Below are positions 29,105-35,789 of a DNA stretch of 35,789 nt, in pieces. The position numbers were made by a program, and so were the translations under genes. Every line of letters starts with the position of its first letter. The first letter of the stretch is position 1. The stretch lies in contig JAHFDG010000041.1 of assembly GCA_023249105.1 (NCBI GenBank), forward strand, positions 1 through 35,789. The letters are read 5' to 3'. The DNA comes from Candidatus Methanoperedens sp. GTDB lineage: Archaea; Halobacteriota; Methanosarcinia; Methanosarcinales; Methanoperedenaceae. The notes under the pieces are model-generated. The model did no database searches and was not told the DNA's origin. It saw only the letters and a list, made by a program, of their open reading frames with translations.

Positions 29105-29140
29105 TCCTGCTTTTTATCTTTTCTTTTTTTCTGTTTTTTT
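29105..29140 (+). terminator. T-rich terminator after ftsZ
   Basis: The 43-bp gap between ftsZ and the convergent thiC gene reads CTTTTTATCTTTTCTTTTTT followed by CTGTTTTTTTC. A series of oligo-T runs is the usual termination signal for archaeal RNA polymerase. On the other strand there is no matching T-run for thiC. Confidence 0.75.
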
Positions 29141-30420
29141 CACCGCTCAAAATTAAAATTCTGCTTCACAATCTTAAGCGCGCAGTAATTCCCGCACATG
29201 GTACAGGCTTCTTTATCATCAGGCGAGCGGCTGTCCCTTACTGATTTTGCATGTGCCGGGTCAATCGCCAGCTCATACATCCTGTCCCACTGCAAATCCC
29301 GCCTCGCCCTGCCCATATCAAGGTCGCGCTGCCGGTCATTATTCTTCACCATATCCCCGATATGCGCCGCAATCCTTGCTGTTATCACGCCCTGCCTTAC
29401 ATCCTCGATATTAGGAAGCGCAAGGTGTTCTGCCGGGGTCACGTAGCAGATAAAATCAGCCCCATAAGCGCTTGAAAGGGATGCGCCGATGGCTGCCACG
29501 ATATGGTCGTAGCCGGGGGCGATGTCGGTGACCAACGGCCCGAGCATATAGAAAGGCTTCTCGCCGCTTAAGCGCTTCATGAGTTTAACATTCGCTTCGA
29601 TTTCGTCTATCGGAATATGCCCCGGTCCTTCAACAATCGTCTGGACTCCAGCTTCATGCGCCCTGTCTGATAGCTCCGAGTTCATTATGAGTTCCTGTAT
29701 CTGCGCCCTGTCAGTGGAGTCATGTATTGCCCCGGCGCGCATCCCGTTGCCCATGCTGAGCGTAACTTCATGCTCTTTCATTATCTCAAGCAGGTAATCG
29801 AATTCGCTGTACAGCGGGTTCTCCTTCTCATTATGCAGCATCCATGCTGTCATGAACGCTCCGCCGCGCGAGCAGAGTCCGCCAAAGCGCCCTTGTCTTT
29901 TGAGGCGCTCGACTGTAAAGAGGTTTATTCCTGTATGTATAGCCATGAAATTAGTACCCAGCTTTGCCTGTTCTGCTGTTATTTTGAAAAGTTCATCCTC
30001 TTTCATGTCAACCGTGCTTCCGTATTTCCTGATAGCCTCAATAAAAGCCTGATATAGAGGCACACTGCCCACGGAGAGTGTTGTCGCTTCAATGACTTTT
30101 TTCCTGATTTCATAAAAATCCCCGCCTGTTGAGAGTTCCATGAGCGTGTCCGCACCTGTGGCTTCTGCAACTTTTGCTTTCTCTATTTCCATATCGATAT
30201 CCACTATATCCGAGGATGTGCCGATAGATGCATTCACTTTAGTACGAAGCCCTTTTCCAATGCCGCAGGGTTTTGTGGAACGATAAGGGCTCAGCGGGAT
30301 AACTATCCTGCCGCTTTCTATGCCGCGCCGCACGAATTCCGGTTCGATTCCTTCATCCTTGGCTACCTGTTTCATCTCTTTTGTAATGCTGCCTTTTTTT
30401 GCTTCGGTGATTAAACTCAT
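29140..30420 (-). CDS. thiC: Phosphomethylpyrimidine synthase ThiC
   Basis: A 426-residue radical-SAM enzyme that converts aminoimidazole ribotide to HMP phosphate, the pyrimidine part of thiamine. Characteristic sequences are [57 protein letters not shown] and YVTPAEHL. The C-terminal Fe-S motif is C406-TM-C409-GNY-C413, that is C-x2-C-x3-C, one residue shorter than the common bacterial C-x2-C-x4-C, as I recall for archaeal members. The Shine-Dalgarno is weak. No TPP riboswitch is visible in the 89-bp upstream gap; an inverted repeat (30468-30484) is there instead. Confidence 0.95.
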   Translation of the reverse strand: MSLITEAKKGSITKEMKQVAKDEGIEPEFVRRGIESGRIVIPLSPYRSTKPCGIGKGLRTKVNASIGTSSDIVDIDMEIEKAKVAEATGADTLMELSTGGDFYEIRKKVIEATTLSVGSVPLYQAFIEAIRKYGSTVDMKEDELFKITAEQAKLGTNFMAIHTGINLFTVERLKRQGRFGGLCSRGGAFMTAWMLHNEKENPLYSEFDYLLEIMKEHEVTLSMGNGMRAGAIHDSTDRAQIQELIMNSELSDRAHEAGVQTIVEGPGHIPIDEIEANVKLMKRLSGEKPFYMLGPLVTDIAPGYDHIVAAIGASLSSAYGADFICYVTPAEHLALPNIEDVRQGVITARIAAHIGDMVKNNDRQRDLDMGRARRDLQWDRMYELAIDPAHAKSVRDSRSPDDKEACTMCGNYCALKIVKQNFNFER

Positions 30421-30467
30421 AAAAATTACCAGCTTTCAAAAAGTTACACTTATACTTAAACGTGTTT

Positions 30468-30484
30468 AATCAATAAAATTGATT
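30468..30484. promoter_or_regulatory. Perfect inverted repeat between the NAD kinase gene and thiC
   Basis: AATCAAT-AAA-ATTGATT is a perfect 7-bp inverted repeat with a three-base spacer. It lies 26 bp after the NAD kinase stop and 48 bp before the thiC start. A TATA-like TTTAAGTATAAG follows it on the minus strand, so the repeat could be an operator just upstream of the thiC promoter. Confidence 0.4.
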
Positions 30485-30509
30485 TGAACTCAAGTAAGGT
30501 TGATTAGAA

Positions 30510-31331
30510 TTATGCAAGCTTGCTTCTGACCTTCTCATAAAACCCGCCCTCTCTCGTCTTCACGAACCTTGCGGGTTTATCAGCTTTCGCAATGAGTATC
30601 GTGTCATCCTCTTTTATTTTTCTGGTGTAATGCCCGTCTATTACGAGTACTGCCTCCTTCTCTGGCACGGTCAATTCCACCCTTATTTCACTTTTTGCGG
30701 GAACAACCCAGGGCCGGGATGACAGCTTAAACGGCGCCAGGGGCACGATGACAGTACCATCCACCCTTGGGTCAACTATGGGGCCACCTGCGCTCATGGC
30801 ATATGCAGTCGAACCTGTGGGTGTGGCAAAAACAGCACCGTCAGCCCGCAATTCCTCAAGCTGGCTGTTATCCACAAAAATCCGATACGACAGCATCTTT
30901 GCAGGACTTGCTGTGAGAATCACCACTTCATTGGTGGCAGGAGGCAGGTTTTCATCATTGACCTTAACAGCCAGACGCGAGCGCTCTTCCACCTCAAAAC
31001 CTGACAACACTTTATCTATGACATCTAATGCTTCTTCGGGGTTCACATCCACAAGAAAACCGATAGTGCCCATATTGATACCAAGCACCGGCAACGGGTC
31101 ATCCATTTTCTGGAGACCGCGAAGCACTGTCCCGTCGCCACCAATGGAAACAATAAATTCTGCGCCTGCCCTTCTCATTTCAGCCAGTGGTGTGCCTTTT
31201 TGATTGAGCTTTTCGGCTGTCCTGGGGTCGATTAACACAACAGCTTTTGACTTAAGATGACGCACGATATCATTAACAAGGGCGAGCACATCATCCCTGT
31301 CGCATCTTGAAATTAGCCCTATTTTTTTCAT
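30510..31331 (-). CDS. nadK: NAD kinase
   Basis: A 273-residue enzyme that phosphorylates NAD to NADP. Signature motifs are G64-GDGT-68 (IGGDGTVLRGLQ), NMGTIGFLVDVNPEE, and TPTGSTAYAMSAGGPIVDP. Length and order match the single-domain archaeal and bacterial forms. ATG 31331 was chosen because AGGTG lies five bases upstream; a GTG two codons earlier is an alternative. The gene starts 8 bp after the stop of an IMPase-family gene. In Methanocaldococcus the MJ0917 protein fuses an IMPase-type NADP phosphatase to an NAD kinase in this same order, so the two genes here look like the unfused form. Confidence 0.94.
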   Translation of the reverse strand: MKKIGLISRCDRDDVLALVNDIVRHLKSKAVVLIDPRTAEKLNQKGTPLAEMRRAGAEFIVSIGGDGTVLRGLQKMDDPLPVLGINMGTIGFLVDVNPEEALDVIDKVLSGFEVEERSRLAVKVNDENLPPATNEVVILTASPAKMLSYRIFVDNSQLEELRADGAVFATPTGSTAYAMSAGGPIVDPRVDGTVIVPLAPFKLSSRPWVVPAKSEIRVELTVPEKEAVLVIDGHYTRKIKEDDTILIAKADKPARFVKTREGGFYEKVRSKLA

Positions 31332-31339
31332 AAACACAC

Positions 31340-32116
31340 CTACACAAGTTCAAGTAATTTATCATGAACCATACCGTTACTGGCAACCATATTCACCCTT
31401 TTTGTTACATCAAGCGGCGTGGAAAGCCTGTTTCCCTCTCCATCCGTCACCATCCCGCCCGCTTCCTCGACTATCAGTTTCGAAGCCGCTATATCAGTAA
31501 CACGAAGCATGCTTCGCATATCGATAAAAGCATCAAATATGCCGGATGCGATATAACATAATTCAAGCGCGGCGCACCCGAATACCCTTACTCTCCTCAC
31601 ATTATGGTTGTTGATCGGGATTGCATGTGGGCGGTGGCTGTATGATATTACACTCAACCCGGAAAGTTCCGAAACACTGGAAACGTGTAATTTCCTTTTG
31701 TTCAGAAATGCACCTTTTCCTTTCTCCGCTGTATAAATATCTCCGCTAACGAGATTCTTCACATACCCATACCTGATGTCTGAAATGTCAGAGTCGCCGA
31801 TGGCTACAGGCACGCAGAAAAATGGGATGTTATTCACCGCATTGAACGTGCCGTCAATGGGGTCAAGAACGAACGTGAATTCCGGCTTGCCACCGATTAT
31901 CTTCTCGCCCAGTTCCTCGCTCACAAACCGCATCGACCTGCCGTCTGCTTCAAGCACCTGCAAAGCAGCATTTTCAGCCACTTCATCTATCTTTTCAGTC
32001 GGGGTTCCATCGGCTCCGATACGCATCATTTCACCCGCCGCTTGTTTCCCTATCAGTCCTGAAACCGCCTGCTGGATAGCCTCCGCGACTTCATTGCATA
32101 ATTCATAATAAGACAT
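31340..32116 (-). CDS. Inositol monophosphatase-family phosphatase (possible NADP phosphatase or fructose-1,6-bisphosphatase)
   Basis: A 258-residue member of the lithium-sensitive phosphatase superfamily. Metal-binding residues are in VSEELGE (E67/E68), D85-PIDGT-90 and VTDIAASKLIVEEAGG near the C-terminus. Archaeal members can hydrolyse inositol phosphate, fructose-1,6-bisphosphate and NADP. Its partner nadK (8 bp downstream) suggests control of the NADP pool, by analogy with MJ0917. ATG 32116 is chosen; it lies 4 bp after the stop of the EF-Tu-like gene and its GAGGT ribosome binding site lies within the end of that gene. Confidence 0.9.
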   Translation of the reverse strand: MSYYELCNEVAEAIQQAVSGLIGKQAAGEMMRIGADGTPTEKIDEVAENAALQVLEADGRSMRFVSEELGEKIIGGKPEFTFVLDPIDGTFNAVNNIPFFCVPVAIGDSDISDIRYGYVKNLVSGDIYTAEKGKGAFLNKRKLHVSSVSELSGLSVISYSHRPHAIPINNHNVRRVRVFGCAALELCYIASGIFDAFIDMRSMLRVTDIAASKLIVEEAGGMVTDGEGNRLSTPLDVTKRVNMVASNGMVHDKLLELV

Positions 32117-32120
32117 TGGC

Positions 32121-33161
32121 CTAAACGACCTCGCAGCCTGCGACAAGCCTCTGCTTTGGATTATTAAGCTGGACAATCAAAAACCTGTCACTTCTGCTGA
32201 ATGCGATATCTTTCTGCGTCGCCATGGTGACATTACACTCAGAACCCGGGGGAGCCTGTGTCACGTCCTTTCCGCCTATTGCCATACTATTGATAGTCGC
32301 CGGCATGTCCTGAAGTCCTGCGAACAGGTGGACTGCATCGCCCACGCCCAGTCCCTGCGTGAATTTCGTGAGGCGGCATTTGAGGTTGAATTTTGATGCT
32401 ACCTCTTCTTTCTGTGAAATTATGTACCCCCTGTCGAAGTCTTTTGACTGTATTCCTTTTAGCGCAAGTCCCACTCTTGTACCTGCGGGTGCGGTTTTCA
32501 TATCCACGTCATTACTCTGGATTGAGCGTATCTCTGTGGGAATGTTAATCGGGAAAGTGGTTAGGCTATCATGCACTTTGAGAGTTCCCTGGGTCACAAC
32601 CCCAAGCACCACGCATCCCATGCCTGTGACATTAAAAAAATGATCCACCATGACGCGCTGGGGCAGGGCGTTCTTCAGGGCATTTGCAGCCCGCATCTCT
32701 TCCCCGAGTGTAAAGAGCTTCTCCTTGAGGGTTTCCAGTCCTTCGAATGTGGTAGTGGAAACCGCAACGGCTTCCCATTTCTCAAGGTTTGTGCCTTTTG
32801 TGATGGCTTTTATCTTTTCGATTAATTCGGATATTGCAGCCGGGTTTGATTTATCGGACATGGTTATGACGAACAAGCCGCGTTTGTTCCCCAGCAAATC
32901 CAGGGCAACGATGCACTCTCCCACCTGCGCATTGAGTCCTGCCGACGGCACGCAGACAAGCGCGATATCCGAGAGGTTTATTGTCTGGATAAGTGATTTT
33001 AATGACGCGGGATAGCCATTGGCATCCACGAATGAATATATCCTGTCCCCTTTTACGAAATTATAAAGAGTGATATCCGACTCTGTACCCTTCTTCCCAA
33101 GATTCCCTGCAAGGCTTGTCCTGCCTGATTTTTCGCTGCCTATGATTGCTACGTTTGCCAT
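32121..33161 (-). CDS. EF-Tu/SelB-like protein with degenerate GTPase motifs
   Basis: A 346-residue protein with the domain order of translational GTPases: a G-like domain (about 1-175), then two beta-barrel domains (GCVVLGVVTQGTLKVHDSLT and the C-terminal FLIVQLNNPKQRLVAGCEV). The P-loop is G8-SEKSGRTS (Arg replacing the invariant Lys), the usual DxxG is DANG, and NKxD is replaced by TMSDK. GTP binding may be weak or lost. Similar proteins are known in methanogens under names like 'EF-Tu domain protein' or SelB-like; no Sec machinery is seen here. ATG 33161 was chosen since the P-loop strand MANVAIIG begins there. It heads the gene group with the IMPase and NAD kinase. Confidence 0.8.
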   Translation of the reverse strand: MANVAIIGSEKSGRTSLAGNLGKKGTESDITLYNFVKGDRIYSFVDANGYPASLKSLIQTINLSDIALVCVPSAGLNAQVGECIVALDLLGNKRGLFVITMSDKSNPAAISELIEKIKAITKGTNLEKWEAVAVSTTTFEGLETLKEKLFTLGEEMRAANALKNALPQRVMVDHFFNVTGMGCVVLGVVTQGTLKVHDSLTTFPINIPTEIRSIQSNDVDMKTAPAGTRVGLALKGIQSKDFDRGYIISQKEEVASKFNLKCRLTKFTQGLGVGDAVHLFAGLQDMPATINSMAIGGKDVTQAPPGSECNVTMATQKDIAFSRSDRFLIVQLNNPKQRLVAGCEVV

Positions 33162-33269
33162 AATAATCCCTGTTATAATTAGTTTCCAGATATATGAAAT
33201 TATATGAAATTGGCGAAGGGTTCTCATTAACCAAAATTTATATCACATCTCAACTACTTTTAATTCACA

Positions 33270-34502
33270 ATGGACATCCAAAAAATCCGCCTCGACTTCC
33301 CTGCACTCTGGAAGAAATGGAACGGCAAGTACCCTATATATTTTGACAACGCCTGCATGACCCTGAAACCAAAGCAGGTCATTGACGCAATGAACGAATA
33401 CTATACCGAGTATCCCGTATGCGGTGGTCGTTCCATTCACAAGATGGCAAAGAAAGTGGACGAGAAAGTGACAGAGGCGCGGGAGAAATTCCAGAAATTC
33501 CTGGGTGCATCATGTCCAGAGGAAATAATTTTTACGCGGAATACTACCGAGGGACTGAATCTCGTTGCCAATTCACTTGAGTTCAAAAAAGAAGACATAG
33601 TTCTTACCACGGACAGGGAACATAATTCAAATCTTATTCCCTGGCAGATACAGGCTCACAAGCGCGGGATAAAACACATGGTCATTTACTCAAATCCCGA
33701 TAATACTTTTAACATTCCCCAATTCGAGGAAATCATGAACAAGAACAGGAACGTGCGGCTTGTTAGCATGGTTCATACAGCGAACCTTGACGGCTATACC
33801 ATACCGGCAAAGGAGATTATCAAAATCGCCCACGAGCACGGCGCGCTTGTAATGCTCGACGGCGCCCAGAGTGCACCGCATAAGCCTGTGGATGTCAGGG
33901 CGCTTGATGTTGATTTCTTTGCTCTTTCAGTGCACAAGATGGCGGGGCCGACTGGCATGGGCGTGCTCTACGGGAAACACGACTTGCTTTCGGAGCTTTC
34001 GCCTTTCATCGTTGGCGGCGATACGGTTAGCGATACCACCTATGCTAGTGCAAAATTCCTGCCTCCGCCTGAGAAATTCGAGGCTGGCTTGCAGAACTAT
34101 GCAGGCATCATCGGTTCGGGCGCGGCTGTGGATTACCTGAATAATATCGGGCTATCGGATATCGAGGAGCATGAAAAGAGGCTGAATACGATTATTACCA
34201 GCGGGATAAAGGACATGCCGGGGCTTAAAATCATAGGCCCGCAGGAGCCGCGCATGAGGGGCGGCATCATCGCTTTCACGGTCGAGCTTCCAAAGGGCGG
34301 CGACGCCCACGACATAGCGCTTGTGCTTGATGAAACCGAGAATATAGAGGTGCGCTCAGGGGCATTCTGCGTGCACTCGTGGTTCAACTACCGCAAGTGT
34401 GATGCTGCGGTGCGGGCTTCGCTTTATTTGTATAATACAGAGGAAGAGGCACGGAAGTTTATTGATGTTCTCGGGAAGACGATTGGACTGTTTAATCCAT
34501 AA
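33270..34502 (+). CDS. SufS-like cysteine desulfurase (class V aminotransferase)
   Basis: A 410-residue PLP enzyme of the group II cysteine desulfurase type, which takes sulfur from cysteine for Fe-S cluster assembly. The PLP lysine is K223 in LSVHKMAGPTGMGVLYG, the PLP-phosphate site includes FTRNTTEGLNLVA, and the Asp/Gln pair is in MLDGAQSAPH. The catalytic cysteine is C367 in RSGAFCVHSWF, where SufS has RxGHHC; the His is replaced by Phe, so activity on another substrate is possible. A TATA-like AAATTTATATC 25-30 bases upstream and the lack of a Shine-Dalgarno suggest a leaderless mRNA. A second copy of its last 28 codons lies at 34994-35077. Confidence 0.88.
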   Translation: MDIQKIRLDFPALWKKWNGKYPIYFDNACMTLKPKQVIDAMNEYYTEYPVCGGRSIHKMAKKVDEKVTEAREKFQKFLGASCPEEIIFTRNTTEGLNLVANSLEFKKEDIVLTTDREHNSNLIPWQIQAHKRGIKHMVIYSNPDNTFNIPQFEEIMNKNRNVRLVSMVHTANLDGYTIPAKEIIKIAHEHGALVMLDGAQSAPHKPVDVRALDVDFFALSVHKMAGPTGMGVLYGKHDLLSELSPFIVGGDTVSDTTYASAKFLPPPEKFEAGLQNYAGIIGSGAAVDYLNNIGLSDIEEHEKRLNTIITSGIKDMPGLKIIGPQEPRMRGGIIAFTVELPKGGDAHDIALVLDETENIEVRSGAFCVHSWFNYRKCDAAVRASLYLYNTEEEARKFIDVLGKTIGLFNP

Positions 34503-34528
34503 ATAACGACTTTTTTACTGGATAGGTA

Positions 34529-34939
34529 CTAAACCCGGGTTTTGCTGATACCGAAATGGTTAAATTCGCCGTGATACTTTTTTTTGAGTTTAGTCAATAT
34601 TTTATACCACTCGAAGAGAAACAGGACTAATCCCGAAAATGCTATAAGTTCAAACATTTCATAAGTGGTAGAATCCGGCGCAAAGTCCTCTAAACCTTCA
34701 AACAATTCATGAGAAAGCATGAAAACCCCTGTAATGATTATAAATATGCTACTTCGAATGAAACTTCCTTTTTGCGAAATTATTTCATCCGCATTCAATG
34801 CTTCCTTTTGCAGGAATCTCCATGTCAGAGCTATCTGGATACCAAGATAAACCGTGAACAGGGAGAGTATTATTATAAGTGCTTGAATAATTTTAAATAA
34901 AGTATAATCGTCAATTATGCTTCCTAACAATCTATCCAT
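34529..34939 (-). CDS. Unknown membrane protein between the two desulfurase 3' ends
   Basis: A 136-residue protein with hydrophobic helices at about 15-40 (LFKIIQALIIILSLFTVYLG), 62-78 and 92-112, then a basic tail (KLKKKYHGEF). No family is recognised. It runs opposite to the desulfurase gene, ends 26 bp after that gene's stop, and is followed on the other side by the duplicated desulfurase end. Its lower GC content than the desulfurase gene fits an acquired insert. The upstream AT-rich stretch (34940-34985) may hold its promoter; no strong Shine-Dalgarno is visible. Confidence 0.65.
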   Translation of the reverse strand: MDRLLGSIIDDYTLFKIIQALIIILSLFTVYLGIQIALTWRFLQKEALNADEIISQKGSFIRSSIFIIITGVFMLSHELFEGLEDFAPDSTTYEMFELIAFSGLVLFLFEWYKILTKLKKKYHGEFNHFGISKTRV

Positions 34940-34985
34940 TAGATTTGGTTATGTTTTTACTTATTTATAAAAGTTATGTAATTTG

Positions 34986-35077
34986 TTGCGGTTTCGCTAT
35001 ATTTGTATAATACCGAGGAAGAGGCACGGAAGTTTATTGATGTGCTGGGGAAGACGATTGGGTTGTTTAATCCGTGA
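34986..35077 (+). pseudogene. Second copy of the 3' end of the cysteine desulfurase gene
   Basis: The last 28 codons including the stop (34994-35077) match 34419-34502 with 8 differences in 84 positions, and every one is silent: CTT/CTA, ACA/ACC, GTT/GTG, CTC/CTG, GGA/GGG, CTG/TTG, CCA/CCG, TAA/TGA. Both encode SLYLYNTEEEARKFIDVLGK followed by TIGLFNP. A few bases upstream (GTTGCGGT) also match if six bases are removed. The rest of the gene is missing, so this piece is not expressed as an enzyme. Confidence 0.92.
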
Positions 35078-35167
35078 AAATTCATAGAGTTTACTATTTT
35101 TAAGAAATCATTAACTGAAAAGAAAGACCAAAAGGGTATTATATTGTAAGTAAATATAGATTGAAAC

Positions 35168-35680
35168 ATGAGAACCAGTATTTTCATGAATTATTCGAGC
35201 TTATCTGAAAGTTTCAAAGATGATTTAGAGTTTTTATGGAACTTTCCTGAAAAGGAAAGGAGAGCGATTCTTCCATATTTAACAGAGATTTATAAGACAG
35301 AAACTGAGGCAGATCATGAAATTGCTCTTGACAAAACTATAAAAGAGATTGGTGGAAACGCAGAAGAAAATCTTAGAATAATTAGATTTCTTTTATACAT
35401 ATATCGTTCATGGAATCCTGTACAAGACACGCCAGCAAACTTCGTGAAGGATCTCGAAGACCTTCACATGATTCCTGTTGAAAAGAGAGAGGATGTTTTG
35501 GAGTTTCTTTTAGAATTTTTTTCCATAATTGAAGCAGATAACCCTCGTCGTTTAAAAAAAGCCCATGCAGGAATGATACTGCCATCTTTTATTGGTCTCC
35601 ATGCAATTGTAGAATTTCGTCCGATAATCAAACAACCTTTTGGATCTACTCTAAATACTAGTATAATGATTCCAAATTAA
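35168..35680 (+). CDS. Unknown helical protein
   Basis: A 170-residue protein rich in charged, helical segments (SESFKDDLEFLWNFPEKERR, EENLRIIRFLLYIYRSWNPV, KREDVLEFLLEFFSIIEADN). No signal peptide, membrane helix or catalytic motif is recognised. The C-terminal part (MILPSFIGLHAIVEFRPI) is more hydrophobic. ATG 35168 was taken; ATG 35186 is an alternative. No Shine-Dalgarno is seen, and the AT-rich upstream sequence contains TATA-like GTATTATATTG at about 35135. It lies beyond the duplicated desulfurase end, in low-GC DNA like the membrane gene before it. Confidence 0.6.
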   Translation: MRTSIFMNYSSLSESFKDDLEFLWNFPEKERRAILPYLTEIYKTETEADHEIALDKTIKEIGGNAEENLRIIRFLLYIYRSWNPVQDTPANFVKDLEDLHMIPVEKREDVLEFLLEFFSIIEADNPRRLKKAHAGMILPSFIGLHAIVEFRPIIKQPFGSTLNTSIMIPN

Positions 35681-35682
35681 TA

Positions 35683-35789
35683 TTACAATGACTCAATTCT
35701 TCCAGGCATTTCATCCATCTTGTATTTCCACTTGAAAATCACAGGCATTTTGTTGATATCATCAAGATATTGACATATGCGTTCAACCA
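35683..35789 (-). CDS. C-terminal end of an unknown protein, cut by the window edge
   Basis: A minus-strand frame is open from the window edge to TAA at 35683-35685, giving 34 residues that include VERICQYLDDINKMPVIFKW and end KMDEMPGRIESL. The amphipathic composition looks like coding sequence. It is convergent with the preceding gene, 2 bp from its stop. Too little is visible to suggest a function. Confidence 0.4.
   Translation of the reverse strand, partial: VERICQYLDDINKMPVIFKWKYKMDEMPGRIESL

Noticed and set aside
30421-30509. TPP riboswitch upstream of thiC
   Set aside because: The 89-bp gap lacks the conserved TPP aptamer sequences and is too AT-rich and short.

Overview
The window is a chromosomal segment of a euryarchaeon, most likely a member of the Methanosarcinales or a close relative such as ANME-2d/Methanoperedens. 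Evidence: a methanofuran-biosynthesis gene (mfnB), an archaeal rRNA operon with tRNA-Ala(TGC) in its spacer, an archaeal-type NAC, an archaeal A24 preflagellin/prepilin peptidase, an MEDS-type histidine kinase of the sort common in methanogens, TATA-box promoters, several apparently leaderless starts and no CCA encoded in the tRNAs. The lineage is inferred from gene content; no database comparison was possible.

Layout. 1-3.3 kb: start of an unknown gene, an EmrE-type small multidrug exporter, mfnB divergent from a HisA/HisF-like TIM barrel gene, a DUF1284 protein and an AbrB/PIN toxin-antitoxin pair. 3.4-5.7 kb: nicotinate phosphoribosyltransferase followed by an ADP-ribosylglycohydrolase. 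6.1-17.2 kb: six co-directional signalling genes with tiny gaps or overlaps: a solute-binding PAS receptor without a kinase domain, an MEDS/six-PAS/HisKA_2 kinase, a REC-PAS-PAS kinase, a stand-alone REC, a REC kinase whose phosphoacceptor His is replaced by Arg, and another REC-PAS-PAS kinase. No DNA-binding output domain is present. 17.3-20.2 kb: tRNA-Thr(CGT), an A24 peptidase, and a minus-strand cluster of four accessory genes including a HhH-GPD/Fe-S glycosylase-like protein. 20.3-26.6 kb: the rRNA operon on the minus strand (16S, tRNA-Ala, 23S, 5S), followed downstream by a RelB/RelE-like module with a frameshifted toxin and then a second, truncated 5S fragment. 26.7-34.5 kb: mostly housekeeping genes (NAC, HesB/IscA-type carrier, FtsZ, ThiC, NAD kinase, inositol-phosphatase family enzyme, an EF-Tu-like protein with degenerate G motifs, a SufS-like desulfurase). 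34.5-35.8 kb: an unknown membrane protein lying between the desulfurase gene and a second copy of that gene's 3' end, then unknown genes.

The most notable signals are two places where a complete gene is followed by a small accessory cargo and then a diverged copy of the same gene's 3' end: the 5S rRNA plus toxin-antitoxin module, and the cysteine desulfurase plus membrane protein. In the desulfurase case every difference between the two copies is silent, which points to recombination with DNA from a related lineage and not to decay after a local duplication. The His-to-Arg change in a histidine kinase and the mosaic tandem PAS array are the main oddities of the signalling cluster. NAD(P) metabolism is a recurring theme: NAPRT with an ADP-ribosylglycohydrolase, and NAD kinase with an IMPase-family enzyme.
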